Shown piece by piece: positions 1 through 12,500 of a stretch of DNA of 61,330 nt. Source of the stretch: Irineochytrium annulatum (taxonomy: Eukaryota; Chytridiomycota; Chytridiomycetes; Chytridiales; Chytridiaceae); the NCBI GenBank assembly GCA_027600665.1, contig JADGJL010000039.1:1-61330 (forward strand). The letters run 5' to 3'. Below the pieces are notes generated by a model that was given only the letters and a program-made list of their open reading frames with translations, was not told the origin of the DNA and made no database searches. The first letter of the stretch is position 1. Every line of letters begins with the position of its first letter. A program made the position numbers and the translations under genes.

Positions 1-962
1 GTGGTGGGGTTGGGGGTATGCGGAGACTGGCTGCGAGTCGATGGACCGCTCTAAGTGCTCTAAGGTTGCAAAAACGGGAGGCTGTAAGAGGCAAAGGGCG
101 GTACGGCAAGGTTGGTCGTTTTGAAACGAAGAATTCTATTGATGAATTTGCCAAAAGTTGGACGATTTCGTTTGTAGCTCGAGCTGTCAAACCTTCCACA
201 TCCGCCGCGACGCCACTGAGCGCCACTGGTATGCATTACATTGACAAAATTCCCTATTATTGTCTAGCAATCGTATGGAAATGATTAAGATTGGCATGTA
301 TCGGAAAGAAGCAGAAAATCTGAAGGACACCCTGCCACTCCTATATTCTCTTCACTACGAATTATGTACGAGCACGATAATACCTTCTGTCAATGCTGTG
401 ATTGTTCTTTTTGGCTGTCACAGCAAATGAAAGAAATCTCGCAAACGGTGAGGAGAGAAGCAAGGGACGGGCCATCGAAGGAAGGTCGACTCGAGCAGAG
501 TGCAGTCACGATGGCGCTCGGAGTCCTGCCATCCCGACCGAGATTATCTACAAATTATCAAGATAGCGGGCTCACGAGTGGTGGCGTTCAAGGACGTGTG
601 ATGGACCAAGCCCGCATCCACCCCATAGGCCCCGCGCCAGTGCCGGTCAAGCACTTCGCACCCTCGCTCGTGGTCAATTTGTGGTCTGCTATCTGCTGAT
701 ACGCGAGCCTGGTGGCTATGAGCAGCGTGGGTGGTGATCCGAAAACGCCGAAAATGTGCACTTGTGCGAAAGGCGGCAAATTCTGACTGGATCCGCTGCC
801 GACGCCACAGTTGCGCCCAGGTGCATGACGAGTGACTAATTGATCATATTGAAAATCAGACTAGAAAACCCCCCTCAAAGCCTCCAACATTTTCTTGAAG
901 TCGCGCATTCACTGCATTCACTCCTACTGCTCGCCTCACCACCAACGTCGACCTCGTCCACA
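1..962. other. No supported gene; upstream region of the PH-domain gene
   Basis: Reading frames of 88 and 111 codons occur on the plus strand at 18-284 and 364-699. They lack domain-like composition and overlap frames on the other strand, so I do not call them. The last 100 bases before 963 are pyrimidine-rich, as is usual for a fungal promoter or 5' leader. Confidence 0.5.
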
Positions 963-2407
963 ATGAGGACGCCCGCCGTCGCGATGTCGCCGAGGAAGCT
1001 CGCCAACCTCGACGTCAAAGAGTCGTTTATCGTCGACCAGCTCGCATCAATGGCCCTCTCGTCAACCACCCTGCCACTGTCGGCCACCCCGCCGCGTCGC
1101 CACAACCCCCGTGCTCCCTACGTCGTCTCCGTGGAAGCTGTCTCTGCCGCCTCCTCCACTGTTGCCAACACCACCATCCCTTGCGCCGTCACCGCTGCCA
1201 CTCCCTCGGTGGTTGTTTCCAACGACGCCTTCGTCCACCCGACACCCCTGTCGTCCCTCCAGGCGCATCCGAGCCACCTCGTCAAGGCCGGGTATCTCGA
1301 CCGCCTTACCGTCACTGTCGGGGATATCATCTCATGGAGGCCGAAATACGCCGTCGCGACCGAGCGGAGGGCCGGTTCCCCGCCTTCTCTGTACCTGTTC
1401 CGCAACACGGATCCGGCTTCTGTGCCTCAAGCCTGCATTGATCTGACGGATGCTGTCGTGGCCAAGGTGTGTGATCATTGCTTGTACGTTGTTTTTCAGA
1501 TCGTGTTGCTGACCTTCCACTCGAAATATAGGGTCGCATGAACGACTTCATCGTCTTCACCCGCACGACCCACCGCGAGATTGTCTTCCGCGCCGACTCG
1601 CTCCAGTCGCAGCTTCACTGGATCCAGACCATTCGCGCCCTCGTCTCCATGGCCAAGGGTTGCCGCCCTTCCGCTCTTGTCGGCAACCCGCGCTTCGGCC
1701 ACGTTCAACCTAACCAGCCGCCCGCCCTCATCATCCCCGTTCGCGGTCGCTCCTCATCTCTCCCCGACGTCTACGCCCGCTCGAACGCCGGTTCCCCTGT
1801 CCCTTACTCCGCGCCGCCCCTCGCGAACCCGCCATCCGTCATCTCCACCCACCACCACAACGGTCCCCCATCGCCGGCGCCCTCTGCGTCGTCGCTCACC
1901 ACCCACACACACCAGTACTTCGGCGCGCCGACTGCGCCCGGCGCCGCGAGCCCGCACCGCCGCCACGCTGTCCTCATCAGGCCTTCTTCGCCAGTCCCCA
2001 CCGCCGTCTCGGTCGCCGCCACTGCCGGCCGCCCTGTCCTCTACCCGTCGCCCAACTCGTTCTCCGCCAGCACGGTCTCCGCCCCGGTCTCCCCCGCTCG
2101 TCCAACCATCACCATCGCCCCTGTAACGGCCGAGCGCCGCGTTCGTCGCGCCGGGTCGGACGACAGCCTCAGCGCACGTCGCCCTCGGAGCCCCGCGAGC
2201 CCCGCGTCCCCGCTCGCTTCGCCCACCGGGATGCTGGCGTGGCTCGGCGCGGGTGCCGGGGCCGGCGGCCTCGGCAGGAGGAAGAAGTCGGTCGACGATG
2301 GCGTTCCCGCGGCCGCAAAGGCCGCGGAGCCCATCGGCGCCGGTGCAGGCGTGTTCGCGTCGGCGGGCGCGAGCGCGGGCAAGACAAGGCCGAGGAGGAA
2401 CACCTAA
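963..2407 (+). CDS. PH-domain protein with long disordered Pro/Ser/Ala tail
   Basis: Two exons, 963-1466 and 1532-2407, joined across a 65-nt phase-0 intron (donor GTGTGTG, acceptor ATATAG), give 459 residues. Residues about 105-200 read as a pleckstrin-homology fold. They run from an AGYLDRL strand, through WRPKYAVATE and LYLF strands, to FIVFTRTTHREIVFRAD and a final helix carrying the invariant tryptophan (HWIQTIRALV). The intron falls inside this domain, so only the spliced form gives a complete PH domain. The N-terminal 100 residues and the last 250 are low-complexity Pro/Ser/Ala. The tail ends with an Arg/Lys-rich stretch (GRRKKS, KTRPRRNT). PH domains usually bind phosphoinositides or proteins at membranes; the ligand is unknown here. 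The start is the first ATG in frame after a pyrimidine-rich leader. Confidence 0.75.
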
Positions 2408-3673
2408 TCCTCCTCTCCGACCCACACTACACACATGCAAAATTCGCACCTCATACGGCCGGGATCACAACAATCTATGTATTCGACTACCAGCACCAAG
2501 CCCCATCCTGAATCCCGACCAACCTTGTAAAAAAAAACAACGCAACGAGCCATCATATCCGACGCACACACATATACCTCATGCGCTCCTCTCGCCTTCG
2601 GTTATCCGGCGATCCACAAGAGCGTTGTCGCGACATCCTCCTATTGCGCCCTCCTGTGTCTCCCAATATTTCGGGTCCTGCAGAGGGGACGTCGGACCTC
2701 ATAATTTATTATTGTTATTCCTTATGACTTACTAGGGTACGAGAAAACCATGAACATTATTATTTGCGTTGGAGGGACTTCTAGTGTGGTTGTGGGTTCA
2801 TTGCCCGGTTAAGAGCTTGGGTTTTAAGGATTTCCATCTTGGGGCAGTTATGGAGGGGCAAAAAGGGACTCTGTAGGCATTCGCTTTGTTTATTTTATTT
2901 TGATTCCTTTTTGCTGGAGGGAGAGTGTATTGTGAGTGAATATCTTTGGGCTTCCTTGGGAGCTTTGTAAATAGTATCTGATGGTTGACTTCTACTTGGT
3001 TGGCACCGTTAAGTGTTGGTCATCGTGTCCGATACTGTGTCGTCTTATTCTTGGGACCTGGGCGGTCGTTGGTAGGCAGTAATGGGAGTTGGGCGTAGGA
3101 CATGAGGCAAACATGGTTTTTTTTATGTATTTTGCGTGCAGGGAAGTGTAGTGGGCAAATGGAGATTTGAGCAAACGGAGGAGATAGTTGTAGACGTTTT
3201 TCAAAATAAAAGCCGTGATTCATATTGTTAGCTACCGAAGTATTCATGGGCATTCCTTACGCGACACCAGTTTTATCTGTTCAATATTACGCCTGCATAA
3301 TTGCATATTTTTTGAGAGTATGGGCAGGCGAAAGAACAAATTAGTTACCCACCCTACGTCGTTGATTCTCGTGTAATTACCAGCAATGTCGACCTTCTTG
3401 GTTTACTTCAACGCTGCTTTGAATCTAATTCGCCTTTTATGCTTGGTTTTATCATGCCTTTTTACGCAACGAACTCCCCGTGTTTTCTAACGCATCTTTT
3501 CATATTTTTTTTTCTTATTTATTATTATCCTATTCTGGAGATAGGATGTCAATGATGCTTCGATTCTCCTCAGCGGTTCGAGTCAGATTTCCAACGAAAT
3601 TACAATATCGTCGCCGTTATTTTGAAAGCAGCGAATCCGCGGCACCACACTGACCACCAAGGCAGCAGCCGTC
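2408..3673. other. Intergenic region, no gene seen
   Basis: This 1.27-kb gap holds the 3' region of the PH-domain gene and the promoter and leader of the RRM gene. It is richer in T and A than the flanking genes. Frames on the minus strand (2992-3253) overlap each other and have no recognisable composition. No RNA gene or repeat was found. Confidence 0.5.
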
Positions 3674-6600
3674 ATGCGCGGCCTCGATCTGCGAGATGAC
3701 GACCTTGACGCGGTCCGCGACCACCGCGGCGGCGACCGGGATCTCGACGGGCTCGCGACTGCATTCGAGCGGATGATGGGACACCCCATGCTCAAGTGCG
3801 AGGTGGGGAAGTCGGCGTCGGCGTCCCAGCTTCACTCCACGGCGGGGGCCAACATGGCGTTTCCGCCCATGGCCCCGCCCCAGCGATCCGCGGCCTCCGA
3901 GGCCTCCTCGTCGTCTTCGTCGACCTCGTCCTCGGCCACGGCCACTGCATCCCACCCGCATCCGTCACCCACCCGCTCGGCCGCCTCTCTGACCAACACT
4001 TCCGAAGATCTCCACCACCCTCACGCCCTCGACGCCAACCACGAACCAAACCCCGAGGCCCTCACCCCGACAGCCGCGAACCAGCATCAGCAGAACCCGT
4101 ACGCGGGCCTGCACAACCCCGCCGAAGCATACCATCAGCAACGCGCGGATCTGTTTGCGGCCGCCGCCGCCGCTGGCATCGACCTCGACGAGGATCCGGA
4201 CGGTATCGCGAAGCTCAGCCGCCTCATGCATGCCGAGCCTGAATGCGACGACCATTCTATCCAGAACCCGTACGAGCGCTTGATCGGCGCCGATCCCGGC
4301 GGTTCAAGCAGCGTTGCCGGCTCCGTCGTCCACAACTTTCAGCAGGCACCTCCGACCACCTCCGCGGCGTCGGCGGCGAGCAGGCCAGCTGGATCGTCGC
4401 GGTTCCTCCTCCCGAACGTGACGGCGACCTCAAACGCCCATTTCATGAGCCCTTTCCACCAGGAGATGCTGCTCCAGGCTCAACAGCAACAGCAACAGCA
4501 ACAACAGCAGCAGCAGCAGTTGTCGCAAGCGCGTACACCGCCGGTCAACGCCAACACGCCGCGTCAGCGACACTCGATGTACGACGACGTCGACTACGGA
4601 TTTCCAAGCACGTCCCAGGCCGGCGGTGCAGCGACTACCTCTGGCGGCTACGCGACCGCCGCCGGCATGACGGGCAACCCGAGCCCGTCTTACCGTCACT
4701 CGACCGGCGGGTCTATCCCGAGCGCGCAGCTGCTTGCCCACGCCGCGCAGCAGCACCAGCTTGCCCTCGCGCAGGACGCATTTGCTGCCGCGCTCCAGCA
4801 GCAGCAGCAGCAGCAGGCAAACGCGTCGGCCGCGCCAAGTACAGTCAACCAGGCCTTCCAGCGCCAGCAGCAGGCCGCCGCCGCCGCCGCCCTCGCGCTC
4901 CAGCAGCAGCAACAGCAGCAGCAGCAGCAGCAGCAGCGCCAACATCAGCAACAGTTGCAGCTCGCTCAGCAGCAGGGACAGCAACAGACTCCGGGTTCGA
5001 CCGCGACTTCCACCGCGTCGTTGGCCCCAGCCAGCTCCCAGCTGCAGGGTACGCCGCACCACGACCGTCGCCTGCCCTCGGTCCTCCCGCGCGCGTGTTT
5101 GTTCGTCGCGAACTTGGCGATCCACCTCACGGACGATCACCTCCGCGCGAGCGTTGTGAGCCACTTCCAGAGGTGGGGGCCGTTGCTGAACGCGAGAATC
5201 GACAGAGATCGGAAGATGAGGCCGTTCGCGTTCCTGCAATTTGAGCGGGTCGGTGACGCGAGGAGGGCGCTGAGGGAGAGTCCGGGCAACTTGTTGGAGG
5301 GTAGGCCGTTGAGGGTTGAGCAGGCGAATGTGAACAGGACGCTCGCTGTTGCCGGAATTGAAGGGTGGATGTCTGAGGAGGTTTGTGTTCCACTATTTTT
5401 GTTCTCCTTTCCTATTTCGGAGGTCTTACGAGTATTAACGCTTTGTATTCTAAGGATGTATTGAACATTATACAATATTTCGGTCCCGTCGAGTCGATTG
5501 ATCTGCAGTCGCAACATTACGATGTTACAGGTTGCTTTGGAGCATATGTCAAATTTTTTAGCCGGGAGGACGCGATTGAGGCATTCCATGTATGTGATTG
5601 TCGTATTACTGCGGATGTGTATTGCTTCCTCACGCCTTTTGCCCCTCCTTTTGCTTTACACAGGGTCTGCGCCGCCAGTCTAACTGGACCGTTGCATGGG
5701 CCCAACGCGAGGAGGCTGAGACAGCCGTAGACCCGCGAACGATTCGCGTCCGCCGCCTTAACGCCGACCTTGTCACGCGCGACCTTCTTCTGCAACAGTT
5801 CGGACGTCACGGTAAGATCCTTGGCTGCTCGCTCGTTATGCCTGCTCCGCCGCCCGGAGGTTCGCCTTCGCCTCCTTACGACGATGGCATGACCCTGGCT
5901 AGTTTCGGGTCCGGAGGTTGTTATGCCCTCATACTGTACGAGGACCCTGAGGCTGCTGAGGCTGCAATCAACGTGGAAAACGGAACTATGTGGCTCGATC
6001 GTATCATTACAGTCGAACTGCGCGAGGTCGGTCCCGGTATCGCCGGCGGAATGCTGGCAGGTGGACTTCCGCCGGGATTAGGCGTGCCGAACGATATGGG
6101 GGTAGATGAGGACGGCCGTCGCGGTTTCAGGATGGACCCGAGCCGGAGGAGGAGGATGCAGCTGATGGGAGGGCAGATGGGCGGCGGGGGTCTCGGTACG
6201 AATCCGTACAATCAGACGATAAACATCATCGGCGCCGTGACGCCCATGAGCGCGACGGCGTCGACAGTCTCGTCCGCGTCGTTCGGGTCGTCCTTCAGCT
6301 CGAGCTCTTCGAGCAGTTCGAACTCGTCGTCGGGATCGTCTACCACCAGCAACAATAGCGGCAATTTTGCGACACCTGGGACCCCAAGCAGGGTTAAGGG
6401 ACTTGCCGCGGCGATGGCATCCGGGCAGACACCCGGCGCGGGGCCTATTGGGTCGGTGCTCGGGAACGCGCTTGGAAACCCTACAGGGCCCCTTGGTGGA
6501 ATGGGAGGCATGGGCCCAATAGGCGGTTTAAGCGGATCGGGTATGGGAGGCTTGAGCGGGTCGATGGGCGGGGTGAGCGGTTCTGGTATGGGCGTTGCTG

Positions 6601-6824
6601 CCGGTGTGGGCGTCGGGCCGGGGATGGCCGCAGGGGGCGTGATGTTGCCGTCCTCAATCTCCCCGTCGTCGAGCTCGTCGTCGTCTCCGCCAATGAGCAG
6701 CCCGTCTAGGAGGTTGGGGCACCGTAAGAGCCTCGTGAGGCTGATGGCGCAACCGGGGGTTAGGATGCAGCCGGAGGTGCAGCCCTGGGAAATGGGAATG
6801 GCTGGAGGTACTTGGTCCTTTTAA
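3674..6824 (+). CDS. Large polyglutamine RNA-binding protein with three RRMs
   Basis: Exons 3674-5380, 5455-5589 and 5664-6824, separated by two 74-nt phase-0 introns, encode exactly 1000 residues. The first 470 residues are disordered, with Ser/Ala tracts and three long glutamine runs. Residues about 470-560 form RRM1 (ACLFVANL as RNP2, RPFAFLQF as RNP1). Residues about 565-640 form a second RRM that spans both introns (DVLNIIQYFGPVESID, FGAYVKFFSREDA, WTVAWAQRE). Residues about 650-745 form RRM3 (TIRVRRL, then GGCYALILYED). The last 250 residues are Gly/Met/Ser-rich. Three RRMs plus prion-like flanks suggest an mRNA-binding protein able to condense. The exact orthologue is not recognised. 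RRM2 exists only if both introns are removed, which supports the splice model. Confidence 0.8.
4481..4519 (+). repeat. CAA/CAG trinucleotide repeat coding polyQ (tract 1)
   Basis: An in-frame run of CAA and CAG codons coding about 13 glutamines inside the three-RRM gene. The codons are mixed, which usually slows slippage compared with pure CAG. Confidence 0.9.
4796..4817 (+). repeat. CAG trinucleotide repeat coding polyQ (tract 2)
   Basis: A nearly pure CAG run coding 7-8 glutamines. It is the purest tract in the gene and so the best candidate for length variation between isolates. Confidence 0.85.
4901..4937 (+). repeat. CAG/CAA trinucleotide repeat coding polyQ (tract 3)
   Basis: An in-frame glutamine run of about 12 codons. 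It directly follows an alanine run coded by GCC repeats and precedes a second Gln-rich stretch before RRM1. Confidence 0.85.
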
Positions 6825-7908
6825 ATGTGGTAAATAGTTTCGGTGATAAACTTGTATGGGGTTATGTCTTATACTTACCTTTTTGGACGGGCCCCGCTGC
6901 TTTAAGCCTCTTGGTCGATGCCATTTTGTTATCTTATTGTGCCGGGTTTCTTTGTTTTGCTTTCACAAAGAGTTGCAGATCGTTAATTTCTCCGCGTGGT
7001 TCACCCGTCCTGCCGTCCGCTTGCTTGCCTTTTTTATTCTACCAAATATTTTCCCTTTTCACACCATCTAGTTGAAGCAGTCACTCTTGCCGTTGTTTCT
7101 TCACTTCGTTCCCGTTAGTTTTTTGCTTTGTTTATTGCGTCGATAGATCATGTACCGCTAGTTTTTTTTGCTTCTTTGCAGCGCAATTAAAAAAAAAAGA
7201 GAGAAATGATGAGGGAGAGGGTATTGTGCTCTTGTAAAGATGGAAGGTGCTCTCTTTTAAACCTTTTTTGTAAGTTCCTTCGATTTCTTCTCACGCGGAA
7301 GTGGTTGAATTGTCTCGTCATAGCCTTCCTCTCCCTTTATTTCTTTCGCTCCACTATTTTTTTGACGGCCCGTTAACCCCCCCTGACACTATTTCTTTAT
7401 CGTGATGCTTTTTCTTCTGATCAACAAGGAACCTGTGGAGGCACCGTATTTTCCTTCCCTGCCCTCTTTCGACCCTCACGACAACGATCGCACGTCTTAC
7501 CCATATTGCCCTCCTTGCCTACCCTATCCCCATTGTTGGAAGTCGCTATCGGGCCTACATTTCTTTCTTACACGCATCCTCGTCAATACAGTGACTACTA
7601 CACCGCAGACGTTGTCTTTGACCCCGCACTGTCCTTGCGGAGGTATCACGCTTCCATGTATACTTTGCTTGCTCTTGCAGATCAATGTTATGCTCATGTT
7701 TTGTTTATTTTCGATTTATTTTTCTATTTCGGTCCCGGCACCTCACTTTCTCCGTCTCTTCTTCAAACCGTCGTTATTACTTGTGTTGTGCCCGTTGGTG
7801 CCGGAATTTCAGCTTACATTAATTAAAACGAGAATATTTCTTAAACTCGAAGTTTAAACTATCACGAGGAAACAGGATGCCCACCACATCAGCCACAATC
7901 ACAGTTCC
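6825..7908. other. Convergent intergenic region; pyrimidine-rich, no supported gene
   Basis: The RRM gene (+) and the aminotransferase (-) end at the two edges, so this 1.08 kb holds both 3' ends. The plus strand is strongly T/C-rich. Frames at 7402-7857 and 7506-7826 stay open because of the base composition. Their hydrophobic, Pro/Leu-rich translations match nothing I recognise, so they are not called. Confidence 0.45.
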
Positions 7909-9498
7909 TCAATGAACCTTTTCAACGTCATCGAGCACCGAAAACATCCTTTCCATCGCCACCTCCACAACGTCCCAAGGCGTTGTCGTGATCATCCTAA
8001 ACCATCCAGGCTCGTCCTGCGCGAAGAAGGCGTCCGAAGGCGTGACGTATAGTCCGGCCGACAGGAACTTTTCAAACAGAACCATCGAGACTGGGCGGGG
8101 CTTCCCTGAGGAGCTACCACGTCCGGGCGCGAGACGCGACGTCCACGGTCGCAAGTCCATGTAAACAAAAATGCCAGCGTGGGCGGCGAGGAACCGGACG
8201 TTGCGCTTGGTTAACAAGGTTTTAACGCGAGCTGGCGAATAATTGGAAGTTAAGGCGGTATGAGAAAGACGGCTCGAAAAAAAAAAAAAAAAATCTCTGC
8301 TGCGGACCATATTGCTCTCGAATGCGCTGCTTCGAAGTCTCGAGAAACTGATCGACAAATGCCTCATCCTTTAAAAGCCGCACCAGCGCCTCGTCGACGA
8401 CACGTGGGATGCCGTGAAAGTACGACAGGTTCGACATCCCAGCAAGGACATCCGAGTCGTACGATATCAAGCACGCGGCCCTCATTCCCGACATGCAGAA
8501 ATCCTTGCTAAAACTCCAAACGACATGCACGCTCGTCCGATCGGGAATGTCGTCCATCTCTAGTACGCTCTCAAAGCCCTCAAAGCCATCCTCCCCGACG
8601 TTCCCCCAGACGGATAGCGCGTACACTTCGTCCATAATCACCTGCAGGCCCTTAGCGTGCGCCCACCGCAGCCAAGCTCTTAACGTCGCCCGCGGGAGCA
8701 CCTGGCCCGTCGGGTTGCCCGGATTTGTGATCAGGAAGGCGCGGACGCATGTCCCTTCAGACTCGGCTTTGGCCCGCGCGGCCTCGAGTTGGTCGAGCGA
8801 GGGCTGGGCCGCTGGTGCTTCCACGAAAACAGATTTCACGCGACCGATAGAGCCGAGGTCGAAATGAAATGCGCCGTAAACAGGGGACGGGATCAAAATG
8901 CCCTCGCCCGGGTCAGCCATAATCTGGCCGAGCATGTTAATGATCGCGCCGGCGCCGTTGCCGACGGCGACTTTCGAGCGAATGTTAGCGTAGAGCGCAG
9001 AGAAAACAACTCACCGTTGGCCGGAATCAAAAGCTGCGCTGGGTTTAACTTTCGGTTGAAGAGATTGGCTATGGCTGAACGGAGCTCTGGCGAGCCTCGG
9101 AAGCTTCCATAATACAGCGTTTCGGGCGAGTCCAAGCTCATGGCGCCATATTCGTTGAGCTTCGGGTGCAGCACATCCGCCATTAACTTGTTCTCCTGGA
9201 ATACGCATAAGAATACAAGAACCCGCTTATTTCAAATTATACCGCCGTCCCGAGATTTATGATTCCACTTGGGTTCGATGCAGAGTATGCGTTCGCGCTC
9301 GACCGGACGGCGCCCTGCCGCGAATGTTAGTTATGGAGTGGTAGAGGCACTAGGAGAAACGAGGACCAAACCTCTTCCAGTATGTTGACATGAGACAAGT
9401 TTTCCTGCAAGCGCTTTGAAATATGCCTGATAAAGGGCGTAAGGTCACGGTGGTCTTGATCGTTGATGGGGAGTGGGCGAGGTCTGTAACACTCACAT
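7909..9498 (-). CDS. Class I/II PLP aminotransferase, ACC-synthase-like
   Basis: Six exons read right to left: 9498-9497, 9426-9372, 9314-9243, 9195-9015, 8970-8308 and 8231-7909; 431 residues. The protein has the fold-type I layout of ACC-synthase-like fungal aminotransferases. It opens with HISKRLQENL, then SNPSGIINLGTAENKLM, YYGSFRGSPELR, a glycine turn VAVGNGAGA, SPVYGAF, NPGNPTGQ, DEVYALS, and the PLP lysine in SFSKDF (about K259). It closes with AGIFVYMDLR and WFRMITTT. Such enzymes use S-adenosylmethionine or aromatic/alkyl amino acids; the substrate cannot be read from sequence. Two splice features are unusual. The ATG is split between the first two exons (AT|G, 70-nt intron, donor GTGAGT). 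The last intron has a weak donor, GTCCGC, next to a 16-base T run. The peptidase gene starts 52 bp away in the other direction. Confidence 0.85.
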
Positions 9499-9550
9499 CG
9501 TGCCAATTCAAGCCGACCACAATCAACTTCAAGGAGAAGCCCAGACACTG

Positions 9551-12500
9551 ATGGCGTCCGCCGTCCTGATCCTCGCGGCCCTCGTCTCCACGGCGGTCGC
9601 TGAATCTCACTGTAGGAATGACTCCAGAGACCCGCGGAATCCACCTAACTGTTCTTCCACAGACGTTCTCCACCAAGGCCATCTCCGCGACCTTCCTTCT
9701 TATCACGTCGCGTAAGCCGATTTAGACGTGTATTGTAGTACTTCTCACACCGTAATCAGCCATACCCATCCCGACAACAAAGCGCTGTTCGGATCCCACG
9801 TGTTGAACACGGCGGCGTACCTAAAGATCGACCCAACCTTCGCTCACGCGTCAGATTACGAGCATTTCGCCTCAAGTGTTGTCGGAGATCACACGACATA
9901 TAGGGTTCGCCCTATTGTGAACGGGTTACGCGTCCACGCGGCTGATCGCGTCCTCACGCAGCATAATCCTTCAAAGAGGTGGGCCGTGGCGCGGGTTGGC
10001 GGGCGGCTACATCCTTGCTCAAATGGTTCCGATGCGTTCGTTTTGAGCCCGACCGAGGCTCTGCGTGTCGCGCGGTTATACGTCCCACATCTGTCCCTCG
10101 CTCGCTCGGATGAGAGCCGCTCTATTAGCGAGCCAGTGTACTTTGCGGACCATTGGACGCGCGATGGTGAGCTCAGACCTGCGTACCGGATCGTGGATGG
10201 CGCCGTGCCCACGAAGGATCGGCACGTGCGGTTCATTGATGCCCAAACGGGCGACGTGATAGCGACTTGGTCCACGGTCCACTATGACCAGGGAATGGTG
10301 TTCCCGGTCGGCAGCAGTAAGTGGTTATATACAACGTATTCATTAGCTGAATGGTCTGCTAGACAACAAGCTCAAGTTCCCGCAAACACCGCCGGTCGCC
10401 CCTCTGCTGGATGTCCTTTCCCCGACAACGTCAAACGGCGGATACTCCATTCGCGGCAAGGACTTTAGAAGCTTCAACACCTGCCAGGCCTACAGATGTG
10501 CGAACGGCACTGGTTTGAACGGGCCTGGCTCCGACTTGCTTGGCGCTTGCGACTTGAACGGCGTCCAGTGCGTCGACGTCCCGGACAACTTTGATCCAAC
10601 CGACCCAAAACAGCTTGCGATGCTCCCGCCTAACTCCTACGTCGTGCCTTGGTACTTTACGACGGACGGGAAGTTCATCGACTTAGACAAGGACTGGACG
10701 AAGGCGGGTTACCCGAACGGCGTCATCCAGATGCAGTGGGCGGATGCAACCATGTTTGCGCCTCGATTACGACAGCCTTCGAACGGGATTTGGGGATCGG
10801 ACATAAACTTCTCAAACTATACGAGTGGGGAGTTCGACGACGGCTTCGCTGAGCTGCAGGCTTATGCGTCCATGACGAACCATCTGCAGTTTATGAGAAA
10901 TTTGCTTAACGACACGAGCTTTTGTTTGGTCGGGTACGGCCCAAACTGCACGCAGATTGACCCCCGCTCCAACGTGACATCAACGCCATTCACTCGCGAA
11001 ATGAGTTTTGTGGTGAATTATCGGGAGCTTGGGGGCGGGGATTTCATGGGCCAATTTGGCCAGGTTGGCATTATGCAATTTTTTACTTAATTTTTTTTTT
11101 TTTAGGCCGCTAATCGTTGTGTTAGGGTTTGGGAAAGAACGTCTCCAACCCTATCGTGTTTACCGGGTTCCAAGCCTTCACCGACGCCTTCTTTGCGGGT
11201 TCCGGATATCAGCCGCCTTTGGACGGGAGCGAGGGGTGGAGGGGCAACTGCTCGGACCAGACATGCAACGTGATCAACGACACCCCGTTTGACTTTGTCG
11301 CCTTTGGTCAAGGCGGCACTGATTGGTCGTTGAATGAGTGCATCGTTTTTCACGAGGTGCGGAATTCTTTCAGGATGGCGGGTATTTAGTGCTGAACTTA
11401 AAATAGATGACGCACTTGGTCGTAAGAAAGTTTATTCCCGATCTCCCACCGTATGCTTGGACGACTCGAGGCCTTCAGAGTGACCCTGGGGCTATCAATG
11501 AAGCGTGGGCGGACTATTTTGCGGTACGGCGAGCCGCACAACCGTTTCTTACTAGCTTGTTATTATCCCACGCAGGCCGTTCACTGCGGGATATCTGACT
11601 TCCGCTTGACGTACAATGGTCACCCTTTCCGAAACCTGAACAACGACCTCGACTGTACCGCTTGCGTCGGAGAAATTCATGCCGGTAAGGGCCTTCGCTT
11701 TCGCTATACACGTAGAGGTCATTTATCATCGCTTTCTTCAGATGGTCAGATATTTTCCGGTGGCCTCTGGGCCCTTCGGAAACGGCTCGGGCCGGCCTCT
11801 CAATCAGTTTACGACACCATGATCCTCCACGCGATGTCGCTCGGCCAACCGACCGACACGTTTGCGACGCAGTTCACGCTCATTTTGCGCCTTATCCAGA
11901 CCCACACCGATCCCGCCATTTCTGCGCTTTACCCTACGGCTTTGGCAGAGTTTGGGAAGCGGGAGCTAAACTGCTCGCGATCGACGGTGTACTCGGAGAC
12001 CATGGACAGCTCGTTCCAATTGCCGACGGCGCATTTGACGTCGGCCAATCTTAGTACGACACCTAACCAAATGATCATTGAGCTGAGGGCATCTGATTGG
12101 GGATTTATGCTTTCGTGGCAACAGGTGCAGTTACAATATTTTGCTACTCGGGGTTTGTCACCTGATGTGGAAGTAGTGGTACTTGTCGCCGATCCTGGGG
12201 CCGCTTTCAATTGGGTACGGCAAGTCGCGCATTCAGTTCGTCGTGAGCTACGACTGCCCCGTCATCATTCAAGGGTCCAAGGCATCTTGGTCCGGTTACT
12301 CGGCGTGCCCGGGGCAAGATCCCGTCCTTCTGCCATGGATCCTCGCGGACATTGACGTTATTAAGCAAGGGTTTGGATCCGTCATCAAGACATTCCCGGC
12401 GGGGTCGGTTAAGAAGATCTACGTCTGGCTGGGGCACAACGTCCCGGCGCAGATGACGTTGTACTCGACATGTAAGGCTTTAAGTGCACAATTTTGGCTT

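Noticed and set aside
4243..5244. 333-codon frame overlapping the polyQ RRM gene, and its 269-codon antisense partner
   Set aside because: Both are shadows of CAG/GCC repeat-rich coding sequence; the sense frame alone contains the RRMs.
7402..7857. 151-codon plus-strand frame in the convergent spacer
   Set aside because: T/C-rich composition keeps it open; Pro/Leu/Phe-rich translation with no family resemblance, and it sits where two 3' ends meet.
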